A stretch of DNA of 64,000 bases, from the NCBI GenBank assembly GCA_000482765.1, contig AXWR01000001.1, forward strand, positions 62,001 to 126,000, in the 5' to 3' direction. The stretch's first letter is position 1; each line of letters opens with the position of its first letter. Both the position numbers and the translations under genes were made by a program. Source of the stretch: Meiothermus taiwanensis DSM 14542. Its GTDB lineage: Bacteria > Deinococcota > Deinococci > Deinococcales > Thermaceae. The notes under the pieces are model-generated. The model was given only the letters and a program-made list of their open reading frames with translations, had not been told where the DNA came from and searched no databases. This document shows positions 26,904 to 35,258 of this stretch, piece after piece.

Positions 26904-26973
26904 CAGGCGAACCCAGGGCAATTCCTGGGGAGCAGGAAAGGCATGCAGCCTGCCCTGAGCTCGTACCAGGGGC

Positions 26974-27588
26974 TCAGCGCAGCAACCAGCGCACGTCCGC
27001 TAACACCCGTTCGGTTTCGGCGGCTTTGCCGTTGCCGTATATCAGCCGCAGCTGTCCTTTGGGATCGAGGGCAAAGACGGTGGCGGTATGGTCTACGTTG
27101 TACTCGGTGGCCGATTTGATCTGGGACTTTTGATAAAACACCCCGTAACGCTTGGCCACCTCGGCGATCTGCTCGGGGGTTCCAGTCAGCCCGATAAAGC
27201 TGGGGCTGAAGAAGGTGACGTAGTCCCTTAGCTTTTCCAGGGTGTCTCGTTCGGGATCTACCGAGATGAGCAGAACCTGCACCCGTGCCTGTTCGGCGGG
27301 GGTCAGGGCTTTGTAGACCTTGCTGAGCTCGAGCAAGGTGGTGGGGCAGACATCCGGGCAGTTTATAAAGCCAAAGAAGATCAAAACCACCTTACCCTGA
27401 AAGTCCGACAGGCTCTTGCTCGAGCCGTCGTGCGCGGTCAGGGTGAATTGGTTGGCCTCGAGCGGACGAGCATTCAACAGGCGCGTTCCATAGGGCTGGT
27501 AGGTATCGCGCGATACCAGAAAGGCCGCCCCCGCCAGCAACAAAGGCAGGCCAACCAACAGGATGATCCAAATTGCTCGACGCGGCAT
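26974..27588 (-). CDS. SCO1/SenC family copper chaperone
   Basis: A 204-aa membrane-anchored thioredoxin-fold protein that delivers copper to the CuA site of cytochrome oxidase. Residues 5-25 form an N-terminal signal anchor. The copper ligands are Cys77 and Cys81 in FINCPDVCP and His167 in VDHTATVF. LISVDPERDTLEKLRDYV is the family signature. The soluble domain faces outward. No oxidase genes are in view. The gene lies between repeat copies B and C. Confidence 0.94.
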   Translation of the reverse strand: MPRRAIWIILLVGLPLLLAGAAFLVSRDTYQPYGTRLLNARPLEANQFTLTAHDGSSKSLSDFQGKVVLIFFGFINCPDVCPTTLLELSKVYKALTPAEQARVQVLLISVDPERDTLEKLRDYVTFFSPSFIGLTGTPEQIAEVAKRYGVFYQKSQIKSATEYNVDHTATVFALDPKGQLRLIYGNGKAAETERVLADVRWLLR

Positions 27589-27687
27589 CTACACACTCCT
27601 GGGCTCGAGGGTTCGCAGCCCTCTGCACACCATGCTTAACCCTAGACAACCCAGCCCCAGGCAAATGTCCCTGAACGAACAGTCTGA

Positions 27688-27770
27688 TACCAGATTCAAA
27701 AAGATCATCGTCCAGGGCAAAAACCGTCAGAGGCTATCTTTGAGCACTGACGTTGGTCGGGTTGGTTGAC
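27688..27770 (-). repeat. Dispersed palindromic repeat, copy C (truncated, inverted)
   Basis: On the minus strand it runs from CAACCAACCCGACCAACG through AAAGATAGCCTCTGACGG to GATCTTTTTGAATCTGGTA. The left end with hairpin 1 is missing. It is most like copy E, so the two form a sub-family. Confidence 0.75.
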
Positions 27771-27840
27771 CACCTTCCGATGGGGCATGGCAAGCCAATT
27801 TACATTGGCCCCGCGGCTTTAGGGCAAGATAAGGGCTAGC

Positions 27841-28335
27841 ATGGAGGATCGCACCATCGCTTTTACGCACCCCTTAGTACGCTGGGCCGGGGCCCTTTTG
27901 GTGGCCCCTTTCTTCCTGCAGCTGCTGGGACTGGGCAACACCTTGCTGGGGGGTGGGCTGTGCGGTGAGTTGTTCGGCAACGACACCCCGCTGGGGCTTC
28001 AGGGGGCGGGGTTCTGGTATGCGGTCCTGTTCATGATGCTGCTGGGATTCCAGCTTATGTACGGGGGGTTCTTGCTGCTGGCGCGCCTGCTCGAGATGCC
28101 CACCAGCATGGAGCGGGGAACCTACAAAGGGGGGGTCTGGCTGGTGGGGCTTATCACCCTGCTGTTCGTCCTGACCCGCACCACCGGCCTGCCCTACCCC
28201 AGCCCCCAGGGCCTGGCCTTGGGGGATACCGCCCCGGTAGATGTGCTGAGCCTGATACTGATGGGCTGCTCGTGGGTGGCCGGCTTCCTGCTGTGGCAGC
28301 TGCTCAGACATGGCGAACTTTCCAAAACCCGCTAG
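27841..28335 (+). CDS. Small integral membrane protein of unknown function
   Basis: A 164-aa protein with four hydrophobic segments at about 12-38, 58-85, 98-112 and 135-155 and short charged loops (RLLEMPTSMERGTYKGG). No motif or family is recognised. Its stop codon TAG doubles as part of the -10 box of mazG, so the two genes are closely packed but separately transcribed. Third-position GC and lack of stops support coding. Confidence 0.7.
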   Translation: MEDRTIAFTHPLVRWAGALLVAPFFLQLLGLGNTLLGGGLCGELFGNDTPLGLQGAGFWYAVLFMMLLGFQLMYGGFLLLARLLEMPTSMERGTYKGGVWLVGLITLLFVLTRTTGLPYPSPQGLALGDTAPVDVLSLILMGCSWVAGFLLWQLLRHGELSKTR

Positions 28336-28338
28336 GCT
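28333..28338 (+). promoter_or_regulatory. -10 element of mazG overlapping an upstream stop codon
   Basis: TAGGCT six bases before the mazG ATG. The first three bases are the stop codon of the preceding gene. Confidence 0.45.
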
Positions 28339-28344
28339 GTAAGC

Positions 28345-28935
28345 ATGGAGCGTTTACTCGAGGTCATGCGGCGTCTGCGGGGCCCGGATGGCTGTCCCTG
28401 GGACAAGGAGCAAACCCACCAAAGCCTGCGCCCCTACCTGCTCGAGGAGGCCGCCGAGGCTGTGGATGCCATTGGCAAAGGCGACCCCAGCGAAATCGCC
28501 GAGGAGCTGGGGGATGTGCTGCTGCAGGTGGCCTTTCATTCGGTGATTGCCGAGCAGGCGGGCACCTTTACTTATTCACAGGTGGAGCAGCACATTGTGG
28601 ATAAGCTCATCCGGCGCCACCCCCACGTCTTCGGCGATGTGCAGGCCGACACCCCCGAGGCCGTTAGCGCCAACTGGAAGGCCATCAAGGCCCGGGAGGG
28701 CAAAACCGCCCAGTCTATTTGCGACCAGGTGCCGAGAAGCCTGGGGGCCCTGGCCCGCGCCGCCGAGATGCAGAAAAAAATGGGGTACACCTTTCCCGGA
28801 AAAGACCGGCTGATGGGGGCTCTCGAAGAGGGCAACCTGGCCGAGGCCCTGTGGCTGATGGTGGCCTGGTGCCGGGAGGAAAAAATCAATCCGGAGATTC
28901 TGTTGCGCGAGCGGTGCGAGGAAAGCTGTTTATAA
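28345..28935 (+). CDS. mazG: Nucleoside triphosphate pyrophosphohydrolase MazG
   Basis: A 196-aa all-alpha NTP pyrophosphatase that hydrolyses (d)NTPs to NMPs, cleaning aberrant nucleotides. The opening [30 protein letters not shown] and [18 protein letters not shown] give the EExxE and ExxD metal sites; [10 protein letters not shown] is also conserved. It is shorter than the two-domain E. coli protein (263 aa) but the first catalytic domain is complete and part of the second ([19 protein letters not shown]) remains. Confidence 0.95.
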   Translation: MERLLEVMRRLRGPDGCPWDKEQTHQSLRPYLLEEAAEAVDAIGKGDPSEIAEELGDVLLQVAFHSVIAEQAGTFTYSQVEQHIVDKLIRRHPHVFGDVQADTPEAVSANWKAIKAREGKTAQSICDQVPRSLGALARAAEMQKKMGYTFPGKDRLMGALEEGNLAEALWLMVAWCREEKINPEILLRERCEESCL

Positions 28936-28976
28936 AGCGTCAGATACCACAGATAGCAGCGCAAACCTGGTGCAAA

Positions 28977-29633
28977 ATGGAAGTCCATGACAGCTCCGGC
29001 ACGTTGTTGTCCAGTGTGCTGGACAGACCCATGAGATCGGACTTGCTCAAAGCCATTGTTGCCCGTCCTCCTGCCGCGCTCTCGAGGCCGGAGGGTTTTG
29101 TGGATGCCGCCGTGCTCCTGCCGGTTTGGGAGGGGCAACTTCTGTTCACCGTGCGCAGCGCCCACCTTCCCCACCACGCCGCGCAGATTAGCTTTCCTGG
29201 GGGTCGCTTTGACGATGGTGAGAGCGCCGAGCAGGCCGCCTTGCGCGAGGCCTGGGAAGAAGTGGGGCTGAACCCGGAGCATGTGGAAATCCTGGGACAC
29301 CTCAACCCCACCCTCTCACCCTTTGGCTTCCGGGTATTTCCTTTGCTGGGCCGGATCACCCAGGAACCCCAGCTGACCCCCAACCCTGCAGAAGTAGATA
29401 CCTTGCTCTGGGTACCCATAGAGGAGCTGCTGGCCGCACCCGCTTACGCTGAAGAACGCACCCCCCCGCCGGGCAACCGCCTTCCCAACGGCCTGGGCGG
29501 GGAGTTCTCCGAGATAGAAGGCCAGCTACGGCGCAAGGTCTGGCATTATCCCTGGCGGGGCTACGATATCTGGGGTGTGACCGGGAACATCGTGCACGAT
29601 TTCCTCGAGCGCATCCGTGCGGTGCGCCTGTAG
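28977..29633 (+). CDS. Nudix hydrolase, CoA-pyrophosphatase type
   Basis: About 218 aa from ATG 28977 (ATG 29031 is possible). The Nudix box is [20 protein letters not shown] plus EVGL. The stretch [22 protein letters not shown] before it matches the UPF0035 signature that marks CoA-diphosphatases (Nudt7/NudL). Such enzymes split CoA or acyl-CoA to phosphopantetheine and 3',5'-ADP. The frame is open far upstream inside mazG but that part has no coding character. It converges with the paaX gene. Confidence 0.9.
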   Translation: MEVHDSSGTLLSSVLDRPMRSDLLKAIVARPPAALSRPEGFVDAAVLLPVWEGQLLFTVRSAHLPHHAAQISFPGGRFDDGESAEQAALREAWEEVGLNPEHVEILGHLNPTLSPFGFRVFPLLGRITQEPQLTPNPAEVDTLLWVPIEELLAAPAYAEERTPPPGNRLPNGLGGEFSEIEGQLRRKVWHYPWRGYDIWGVTGNIVHDFLERIRAVRL

Positions 29634-29644
29634 ATCCCCTGGCC

Positions 29645-30424
29645 TCAGTCCGCGGCCGCCAAACCCTGCTCGAAAACCGGGCGGGCCTGCCGGGAGAGTT
29701 GATTGTACAGCTCGAGGAATTGCGCCTTGGCCTGCTGCCCCAAAAAGCCGGGTGGGGTCAGCTCGGGCGGCAGGCCGGGGTCTAAGAAGAGGTTCTTGCG
29801 GGCCTGGTGAATCATGTGGGTCAGGCGCACAAAGGCCTCCTCGGCGCTTTGGGGCCGCCCCTGCCTTTGCGATAGAAAAGCCCGGTAGCGGGTCTGGGCC
29901 GCCTTCAGGTTGAAGGATTTCTCGATGAGCTCGAGGGGGGGTGTGCTGGAGAAACGCTCGGCCTGGAACAGCTCCACATATTTTTGCAGGCCGTAAAAGC
30001 CCACCAGGTCGCGGGCGGCCTCGAGCGAGCCGTTGGGGCTGATCCAGACGCCCGGCGCCGGCGTACCGAAGCCCAGGAGGATTAGCTCGTTGCGGAAGCG
30101 ATCCCGCACGGTGCGCTTGGTTTCCGGCACGGCGTAGACCAAAATGCGCCACCTGCCATCCCACGGGGCACCGTAGCTATACAGGCGCTCCCGCACCTTC
30201 TCGACCTGCCAGGCCACCCTGGGCGAAAGCCGGTAGTACGCCCGCCGCCCCTCTTTTTCCGGGATAATCCAGCCTCGTTTGACGCTGCGCGAAACCGCGG
30301 CCCGCACTGCAGGTTCGCTGAAATTCAACAGTTCCATCCAGCGGATCAGATCCCCCACCCAGGCCCGGTTTTCGGGGTACAGATACTCCATATAAAGCGT
30401 AAACAAGTAAGAGCGCGCCCGCAT
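29645..30424 (-). CDS. paaX: PaaX-family transcriptional repressor
   Basis: A 259-aa regulator. N-terminal winged helix (about 1-75: YLFTLYMEYLYPENRAWVGD, AVRAAVSRSVKRGWI), central domain with WDGRWRILVYAVPETKRTVRDRF, GFGTPAPGVWISPN, and a C-terminal helical domain with FVRLTHMIHQARKNLFLDPGLPPEL. This is the layout of PaaX, which represses phenylacetate catabolism until phenylacetyl-CoA binds. No paa genes are in the window, so targets are elsewhere. A TATACT box eight bases before the ATG gives a leaderless message. The neighbouring CoA-pyrophosphatase may be coincidence. Confidence 0.92.
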   Translation of the reverse strand: MRARSYLFTLYMEYLYPENRAWVGDLIRWMELLNFSEPAVRAAVSRSVKRGWIIPEKEGRRAYYRLSPRVAWQVEKVRERLYSYGAPWDGRWRILVYAVPETKRTVRDRFRNELILLGFGTPAPGVWISPNGSLEAARDLVGFYGLQKYVELFQAERFSSTPPLELIEKSFNLKAAQTRYRAFLSQRQGRPQSAEEAFVRLTHMIHQARKNLFLDPGLPPELTPPGFLGQQAKAQFLELYNQLSRQARPVFEQGLAAAD

Positions 30425-30432
30425 TGAGGCTC

Positions 30433-30438
30433 AGTATA
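30433..30438 (-). promoter_or_regulatory. -10 element of paaX
   Basis: TATACT on the minus strand, eight bases before ATG 30424. Confidence 0.55.
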
Positions 30439-30483
30439 ATACGGGTTTTTGCATCTTCAGCAGAAAAGCGTTGGTACAGACCC

Positions 30484-31836
30484 CTAATCAGAGGCCGCTG
30501 CCCGGGCCTCGAGCCGAAACCACCGCCCACTTCGATAGCGCCACAAAAACATGCTCACCCGCACCGTCTCCTCGCCCAGAAGCCGCCCCAGAAATATGCC
30601 CCACAATCCCAAACCCAACGGAAACGCCAGCAACCAGGCCAGGGGCAGACCCACCACAAACACTGTTACGAAATCGGAGAGCAGCAAAAAACGGGTATCC
30701 CCCCCGCTGGCCAGGGTACCAAAAAAGATGAAATTGGACACCTTGACCGGCTGGAACAGCGCATTGAGCAGCACAGCCCAGAACCCCCATTCCTGCACCT
30801 GCGGGGTGGTGTTGGGGTAGAGCACCGGAAGGAGAAAAGCGAACAGGGCAAAAACAAAGCCAAAGATGGCGGCCGAAGCCAGTCCAATGTGCCAAATCTG
30901 GCGCGAAACTGCCCAGACGCCGGGGGAGTCGGCCCGCCCAATGGACTGGGCTACCAGAACGGTGGCCGCGTAATGCAGGCCGGCCGAGGCGGTGATGAAG
31001 ACCATCTCGAGGTTGCTCACAATCTGAAACACCGCCAGCTCCGGGGTGCCCAGGCGCTCGAACAGCAGGGCAAACAAAAACACCCCTCCGCTAAAGACCA
31101 CCTCGGTGATGAACAGCGGCAACACCAGCGGCACCGCCTCGCGGAGCAAATCCCGCCCTTGTCCCAGGCTGGGCCAGGCCCAGCGCAACCCCCAGCGGCT
31201 TCCAACGAGCAGCCCAAGCAGCAGCAGTGCCCGGATCCCCTGGGCCACCAGGGTCGCCAGCGCTGCCCCCACCACACCCATCCCCAGCGGATGCACAAAC
31301 AGCCAGGACAACAGCGGTATCAGGGCAATGGCCGGAACGGTCACTAGCATTGGTATGCGCGCCCTGCCAATGCTACGAAAGGCCGCGCTGCTGACCACGC
31401 TTAGGGTAATGAGGGGCAAGGAGAAAGCCACCAGGGTGAGAAAAGGCCCACCGATGGCAGCAATCTCCGGGTTCGACCCAATCAGCTTTAGGAAAGGGGT
31501 GGCCCCCAGCCCCAGCGGCAGGGCCAGCGCCAGCGATACAAGCACAGAAAATCCGACAAAAAAGCTTACGATGCGCCGCACCGCGGCCTCGTCGCCCCGC
31601 CCCCTGGCCCGGCTGGCCAGAATGGCGCACCCCGCACCCAGGGTGTTCAGGCACAGGATGCCAATAAACAGCAGGTTGTTAGCCAGACCCACCGCGGCAA
31701 TGGTGGCGGTACCCAGGGTTCCCACAATCACCTGATTAACCAAACCCAGGGCCAGCTGCGCGGTGGACTCGAGGCTCACCGGAAGGGCAATTCTGAATAT
31801 TTCGCGCCGGGTATCAGCAGTCACAAAGGCCAGCAT
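30484..31836 (-). CDS. MATE-family multidrug efflux protein
   Basis: A 450-aa inner-membrane cation-coupled exporter with about twelve helices in two halves. ATG 31836 places the protein start just before REIFRIALPVSLESTAQLALG, the typical opening; a longer frame would overlap the divergent aminotransferase. TLGTATIAAVGLANNLLF and GAGCAILASRARGRGDEAAVRR are first-half signatures; TEVVFSGGVFLFALLFERLG begins the second half. Substrate is unknown. It shares a 33-base divergent promoter gap with the aminotransferase gene. Confidence 0.92.
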   Translation of the reverse strand: MLAFVTADTRREIFRIALPVSLESTAQLALGLVNQVIVGTLGTATIAAVGLANNLLFIGILCLNTLGAGCAILASRARGRGDEAAVRRIVSFFVGFSVLVSLALALPLGLGATPFLKLIGSNPEIAAIGGPFLTLVAFSLPLITLSVVSSAAFRSIGRARIPMLVTVPAIALIPLLSWLFVHPLGMGVVGAALATLVAQGIRALLLLGLLVGSRWGLRWAWPSLGQGRDLLREAVPLVLPLFITEVVFSGGVFLFALLFERLGTPELAVFQIVSNLEMVFITASAGLHYAATVLVAQSIGRADSPGVWAVSRQIWHIGLASAAIFGFVFALFAFLLPVLYPNTTPQVQEWGFWAVLLNALFQPVKVSNFIFFGTLASGGDTRFLLLSDFVTVFVVGLPLAWLLAFPLGLGLWGIFLGRLLGEETVRVSMFLWRYRSGRWFRLEARAAASD

Positions 31837-31853
31837 ACTACGCAGCAGGAAGG

Positions 31854-31859
31854 TAGAAT
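31854..31859 (+). promoter_or_regulatory. -10 element of the class III aminotransferase gene
   Basis: TAGAAT ten bases before ATG 31870; GGGGAG lies in between. Confidence 0.5.
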
Positions 31860-31869
31860 CGGGGAGATT

Positions 31870-33225
31870 ATGAACCCCTTTGTATTGAACACCGAGCAGC
31901 TCATCGAGCAGGATATCGCCCACCACCTACACCCCGTCACCAACCTGCACCGCCACAAGCGGCAGGGCCCGCTGGTGCTGGTTGAGGGGAAGGGTTCCAA
32001 AGTGCGTGACAGCGAGGGCAGGTGGTACATTGATGGGTTCGCCGGGCTCTGGAATGTGAATGTGGGCTACGGGCGCCAGGAGCTGGTCGAGGCCGCCCGG
32101 CAACAGATGGCCCGGCTGGCCTTTCAGCCCACTTTTTTTGGGCTGGCCACCCCCCCGGTCATCGAGCTGGCCGCCAAGATGCACCAGCTTCTACCGCACC
32201 ACTCCCATTTCCAGTTCACCTCGGGCGGGGCCGAGTCCAACGAGACCGCCATCAAGATTGCCCGCTATTACTGGGCTTTATCGGGCAAGCCCGAAAAAAC
32301 CAAGATCATCTCGCGGCGCATGGCCTACCACGGGATCGCCATGGGGGCGCTGGCCGCCACCGGCGTACCGGCCTACCACGCCGATTTCGGGCCGCTGCCG
32401 CCAGGGTTTTTGTACCTGAGCGCGCCGCTGGCCTACCGCAACAACCCGGGGCTCTCGGAGCCCGGGTTTGTGGCGATGCTGGCCCAGGAGCTCGAGGACT
32501 TAATCCTTCGGGAAGGCCCCGAGACCATCGCGGCCTTCATCGGGGAGCCGGTGCAGGGCGCAGGGGGCGTGGTGCCACCCCCCGAAGGCTACTGGCAGGC
32601 CATTGTCCCCATTCTGAAGAAGTACGAGATCCTGCTGATCGCCGATGAGGTGATTACCGGCTTTGGCCGTACCGGCGAGATGTTTGGCCAGACCACCTAC
32701 GGTTTCCAGGCCGACATCACCAGCTTTGCCAAGGGCATCACCTCGGGGTATGTGCCGCTGGGCGGGGTGGGCATCAGCCCGCAAATTTTCGAACGCATCT
32801 CGGCCCCCGACCGCATGTTCATGCACGGCTTTACCTACTCGGGGCATCCGGTAGCCTGTGCGGTGGCCCTGGCCAACATCGCGATTATCGAGCGCGAGCA
32901 GCTTTGGGTGAACGCCGCCGAGCGGGGTGCGCAGCTTTTGCGGCGGTTGCGCGAGCTCGAGGCCCACCCCCACGTGGGCAATGTGCGCGGCAAGGGCCTG
33001 ATGGCCCTGGTCGAGGTGGTGGAGGATAAGGGCAGCAAAAAACCCTTCGATGCGGCCAGGGGCATTGGGGAACGCTTGATGCAGGTCAGCCGGGAAAAGG
33101 GCGTGATCGTGCGCTGCAACGACACCGGCTTTGCCATCGCCCCGCCCCTGGTCATTACCGAGCAAGAGATCGACGAGCTGGTAAACGCCCTAGCCGAGAC
33201 CCTGGACGAAGTCCTGGGTGCCTAA
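31870..33225 (+). CDS. Class III (omega-amino acid type) aminotransferase
   Basis: A 451-aa fold-I PLP aminotransferase. FTSGGAESNETAIKIAR binds the phosphate, LLIADEVITGFGRTG holds Asp259, and SFAKGITSGYVPLGG holds the PLP lysine, Lys288. The N-terminal HLHPVTNLHRHKRQGPLVLVEG and YIDGFAGLWNVNVGYGR match beta-alanine/amine:pyruvate and putrescine:pyruvate type enzymes. The precise amino donor cannot be read from sequence. Could serve polyamine or beta-amino acid breakdown together with the C26 hydrolase farther upstream, but they are not linked. Confidence 0.93.
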   Translation: MNPFVLNTEQLIEQDIAHHLHPVTNLHRHKRQGPLVLVEGKGSKVRDSEGRWYIDGFAGLWNVNVGYGRQELVEAARQQMARLAFQPTFFGLATPPVIELAAKMHQLLPHHSHFQFTSGGAESNETAIKIARYYWALSGKPEKTKIISRRMAYHGIAMGALAATGVPAYHADFGPLPPGFLYLSAPLAYRNNPGLSEPGFVAMLAQELEDLILREGPETIAAFIGEPVQGAGGVVPPPEGYWQAIVPILKKYEILLIADEVITGFGRTGEMFGQTTYGFQADITSFAKGITSGYVPLGGVGISPQIFERISAPDRMFMHGFTYSGHPVACAVALANIAIIEREQLWVNAAERGAQLLRRLRELEAHPHVGNVRGKGLMALVEVVEDKGSKKPFDAARGIGERLMQVSREKGVIVRCNDTGFAIAPPLVITEQEIDELVNALAETLDEVLGA

Positions 33226-33250
33226 AAAACCTCCCGTAATGGGGGCTCCA

Positions 33251-34462
33251 TCAAACCGGTTCGGCGGTGGGCAGGTCGGCCACAGCGGGCCCCTGCAACA
33301 ACCGGAGCACCTCCCCTGCTAGGTACAAAGAGCCCGTTACCAAAACCGGCCAGCCATCCTGCCGGGCCAACTGAATAGCGTTCTGGAGAGCCTCGAGGGG
33401 GTCTTGGAAGTAGGGCGCTGGGTAGGCCTGCGAGAGTTCCTCCCCCCGCAAAGCGCCCTTGGCCGCATAAGTAAAGCGCACGCTTTTGGCTTTGGGGAGC
33501 AGGGTTTGCAGGATGCTGCGGTAGTCCTTGCGGGGAAAGGCCCCAAACACCAAATGAAAACCCTCGAACTCACCCACCAGGGCCCTGGCTGCAGGGGGGT
33601 TGTGGGCCCCATCCAGCACCACCGGGACACCTTGGTAGGTAAGCTGCTGCATACGGCCTGGATGCTGGGCGCTGGACAGACCGCTGGCAATCACGCTGTC
33701 GCTATAGCCCAGCAAGCGCAACACCGCCGCGGCCAGGCGGGCGTTGTGCTCCTGAAAACGGCCCCGCAAAGAGGGAGGGGCCGGCAGCTCGAAGAGCGGA
33801 CTGCCCTCGCTCAGCACATACATCGGTGCTGCCCGCTCAGCAGCGATGGTGCGGATTACCTCCAGCCCAACCCCCTCGGCCCCGGTCACCACCGGAACCC
33901 CTGTGCGAATGGCCCCTGCCTTATCCCTAGCCACCCCCTCGAGCGTGCCCCCCAGGGTCTCTAGGTGGTCTTCGCCGATGTTGGTCAGCACTGTGACCCG
34001 TACCCCAGGGAGCACGTTGGTGGCATCCAGCGCACCGCCCACCCCTGCCTCGACCGCCGCCAGCTCCACGCCCTGCTGGGCAAAATGCTGAAAAGCCAGG
34101 GCCGTGGTGAGATCGAAAAAAGCCACCGGTTCACGGAACGACTGGCTGCGGGCCCACTCCACAAAACGCAGCACCTCCGCCGCGGGGATCGGGCCCAGAT
34201 GCGTGCGGATGCGCTCGCGAAAGTCCAGCAGATGGGGGCTGGTGGTGGCTCCATAGCGCTGACCAGCGGCTTTGAAGGCCGCCTCGAGGTAGGCCACCAC
34301 GCTGCCTTTGCCGTTGGTGCCAATCACATGAACCGCAGAAAACCCAGCCTCGGGATGGCCCAGGCGTTCCAGCAGCTCTTGGATGCGCGAAAGGCCCCGC
34401 GGCGCCCCGGCGCGGCTTTGAGAAAACAACCATTCCACCGCTTCTGGGTAGGTCACAGGCAT
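33251..34462 (-). CDS. folC: Folylpolyglutamate synthase / dihydrofolate synthase
   Basis: A 403-aa Mur-ligase-family enzyme that adds glutamate to dihydropteroate or tetrahydrofolate using ATP. ATG 34462 opens YPEAVEWLFSQSR, and the P-loop HVIGTNGKGSV, TSPHLLDFRERIR, EAGVGGALDATNVL, the metal motif LTNIGEDHLETLG and the C-domain VVLDGAHNPPAARAL are all present. The frame is open farther upstream but that part runs antisense through the next gene. It is divergent from the 34506 gene. Confidence 0.95.
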   Translation of the reverse strand: MPVTYPEAVEWLFSQSRAGAPRGLSRIQELLERLGHPEAGFSAVHVIGTNGKGSVVAYLEAAFKAAGQRYGATTSPHLLDFRERIRTHLGPIPAAEVLRFVEWARSQSFREPVAFFDLTTALAFQHFAQQGVELAAVEAGVGGALDATNVLPGVRVTVLTNIGEDHLETLGGTLEGVARDKAGAIRTGVPVVTGAEGVGLEVIRTIAAERAAPMYVLSEGSPLFELPAPPSLRGRFQEHNARLAAAVLRLLGYSDSVIASGLSSAQHPGRMQQLTYQGVPVVLDGAHNPPAARALVGEFEGFHLVFGAFPRKDYRSILQTLLPKAKSVRFTYAAKGALRGEELSQAYPAPYFQDPLEALQNAIQLARQDGWPVLVTGSLYLAGEVLRLLQGPAVADLPTAEPV

Positions 34463-34493
34463 CAGTTTAGCGCAGATTTCGGGGTGTTTACAG

Positions 34494-34499
34494 GATAAT
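34494..34499 (+). promoter_or_regulatory. -10 element of the gene at 34506
   Basis: GATAAT six bases before ATG 34506. Confidence 0.5.
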
Positions 34500-34505
34500 A
34501 GGGCC

Positions 34506-35054
34506 ATGGAAGCGCTGCGCGCCCGGTTGGAACTCGAGCTCAGCCAAGTCCTGCTGCACACCTGGATCAGCCGCCAGCTCGCCCGGGTGGACATGCCGGT
34601 TCGGCTGCTACGCTTTCCGCTGGGCCGCCTCCAGCACGGCCAGCTTCGGGATTTCGAACTGGGCCAAAACCACTGCCAGGCCGAGATTGGGTTCGCCAGC
34701 GGCCCGGCCCTGCGCTTCAGGGTGCGGGCGCTGGACTTCCAGCCCGATTCACAGGCCTGGCGACTACAGGTCGAACACCTACATTTTTCGGGGTTTCGGG
34801 GAGGGCCGGTGCTCAACCTGTTGCCGGGCAAGGTGCTGGAGATGATGGCCCAGCAGGCCAACCAGCGGCTGCCCGGTCTGCTGACGGTACACAACAACCT
34901 GGAACTCGAGTTTCGCCTGGAGCCGTTGCTGCAAAAAATCCTCCAAGAAACACCGCTCCAGACCATGGGCCTGGGAAAAACCCCCAGCGTGCGAATCGAG
35001 CACCTCGAGCTGGCTCAAAACCTGCTGCGGCTCACCCTTCGGGCCAGCGGCTGA
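34506..35054 (+). CDS. Uncharacterised protein, DUF2993-like character
   Basis: A 182-aa protein without signal peptide. Alternating strands such as VDMPVRLLRFPLGRLQHGQL and ALRFRVRALDFQPDSQAWRL, then HLHFSGFRGGPVLNLLPGKV, suggest a lipid-binding beta sheet such as in DUF2993 proteins, but the link is weak. The last strand VRIEHLELAQNLLRLTLRASG is typical of repeated beta-strand proteins. Function unknown. A copy of the dispersed repeat follows 15 bases after the stop. Confidence 0.75.
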   Translation: MEALRARLELELSQVLLHTWISRQLARVDMPVRLLRFPLGRLQHGQLRDFELGQNHCQAEIGFASGPALRFRVRALDFQPDSQAWRLQVEHLHFSGFRGGPVLNLLPGKVLEMMAQQANQRLPGLLTVHNNLELEFRLEPLLQKILQETPLQTMGLGKTPSVRIEHLELAQNLLRLTLRASG

Positions 35055-35068
35055 GTCGGGTGGTCTTG

Positions 35069-35258
35069 TACCAGATTCGGTTAGTTCGTCACCGAATGGC
35101 GGCGGCTACCCCGACCGAAGTTATCCGCGTAGCGGAGGGCGATACCGCCCCTTGGAAGGGATACGCTTTCTTCGCCGAGCGTAGCGAGGGGTGTGCTCTA
35201 GGATTCAAAAAGATAGCCTCTGAATGTTTTTTGTTTGAAGATTATCTTTTTTCCGGTA
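35069..35258 (+). repeat. Dispersed palindromic repeat, copy D (long form)
   Basis: TACCAGATTC at 35069 to CCGGTA ending 35258, next to the stop codon of the VWA gene on the other strand. It has an extra inner module of about 70 bases (TTATCCGCGTAGCGGAGGGC and GATACGCTTTCTTCGCCGAG), parts of which occur in copies B0 and G. Hairpin 1 is partly decayed; hairpin 2 keeps GGATTCAAAAAGATA but loses a few bases on the right. Confidence 0.85.

Larger units (their letters stand above)
26639..26973. other. Gene-free stretch of 335 bases
   Basis: Holds a weak terminator after lysA, two fused copies of the dispersed repeat (26675-26778 and 26779-26903), and a 70-base remainder with a short CTGAGC/GCTCAG inverted repeat near the SCO1 stop codon. 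No open frame in it looks coding. Confidence 0.7.

Noticed and set aside
28719-28976. N-terminal extension of the Nudix gene into mazG
   Set aside because: The extra part is Arg/Gly-rich out-of-frame mazG sequence; the Nudix family begins near 28977.
33226-33250. Bidirectional terminator between the aminotransferase gene and folC
   Set aside because: The stem needs a wobble or mismatch and only the minus strand has a T run; too weak to list.
34463-34966. N-terminal extension of folC by 168 codons
   Set aside because: It runs antisense through the 34506 gene and precedes the normal FolC opening; ATG 34462 is the natural start.
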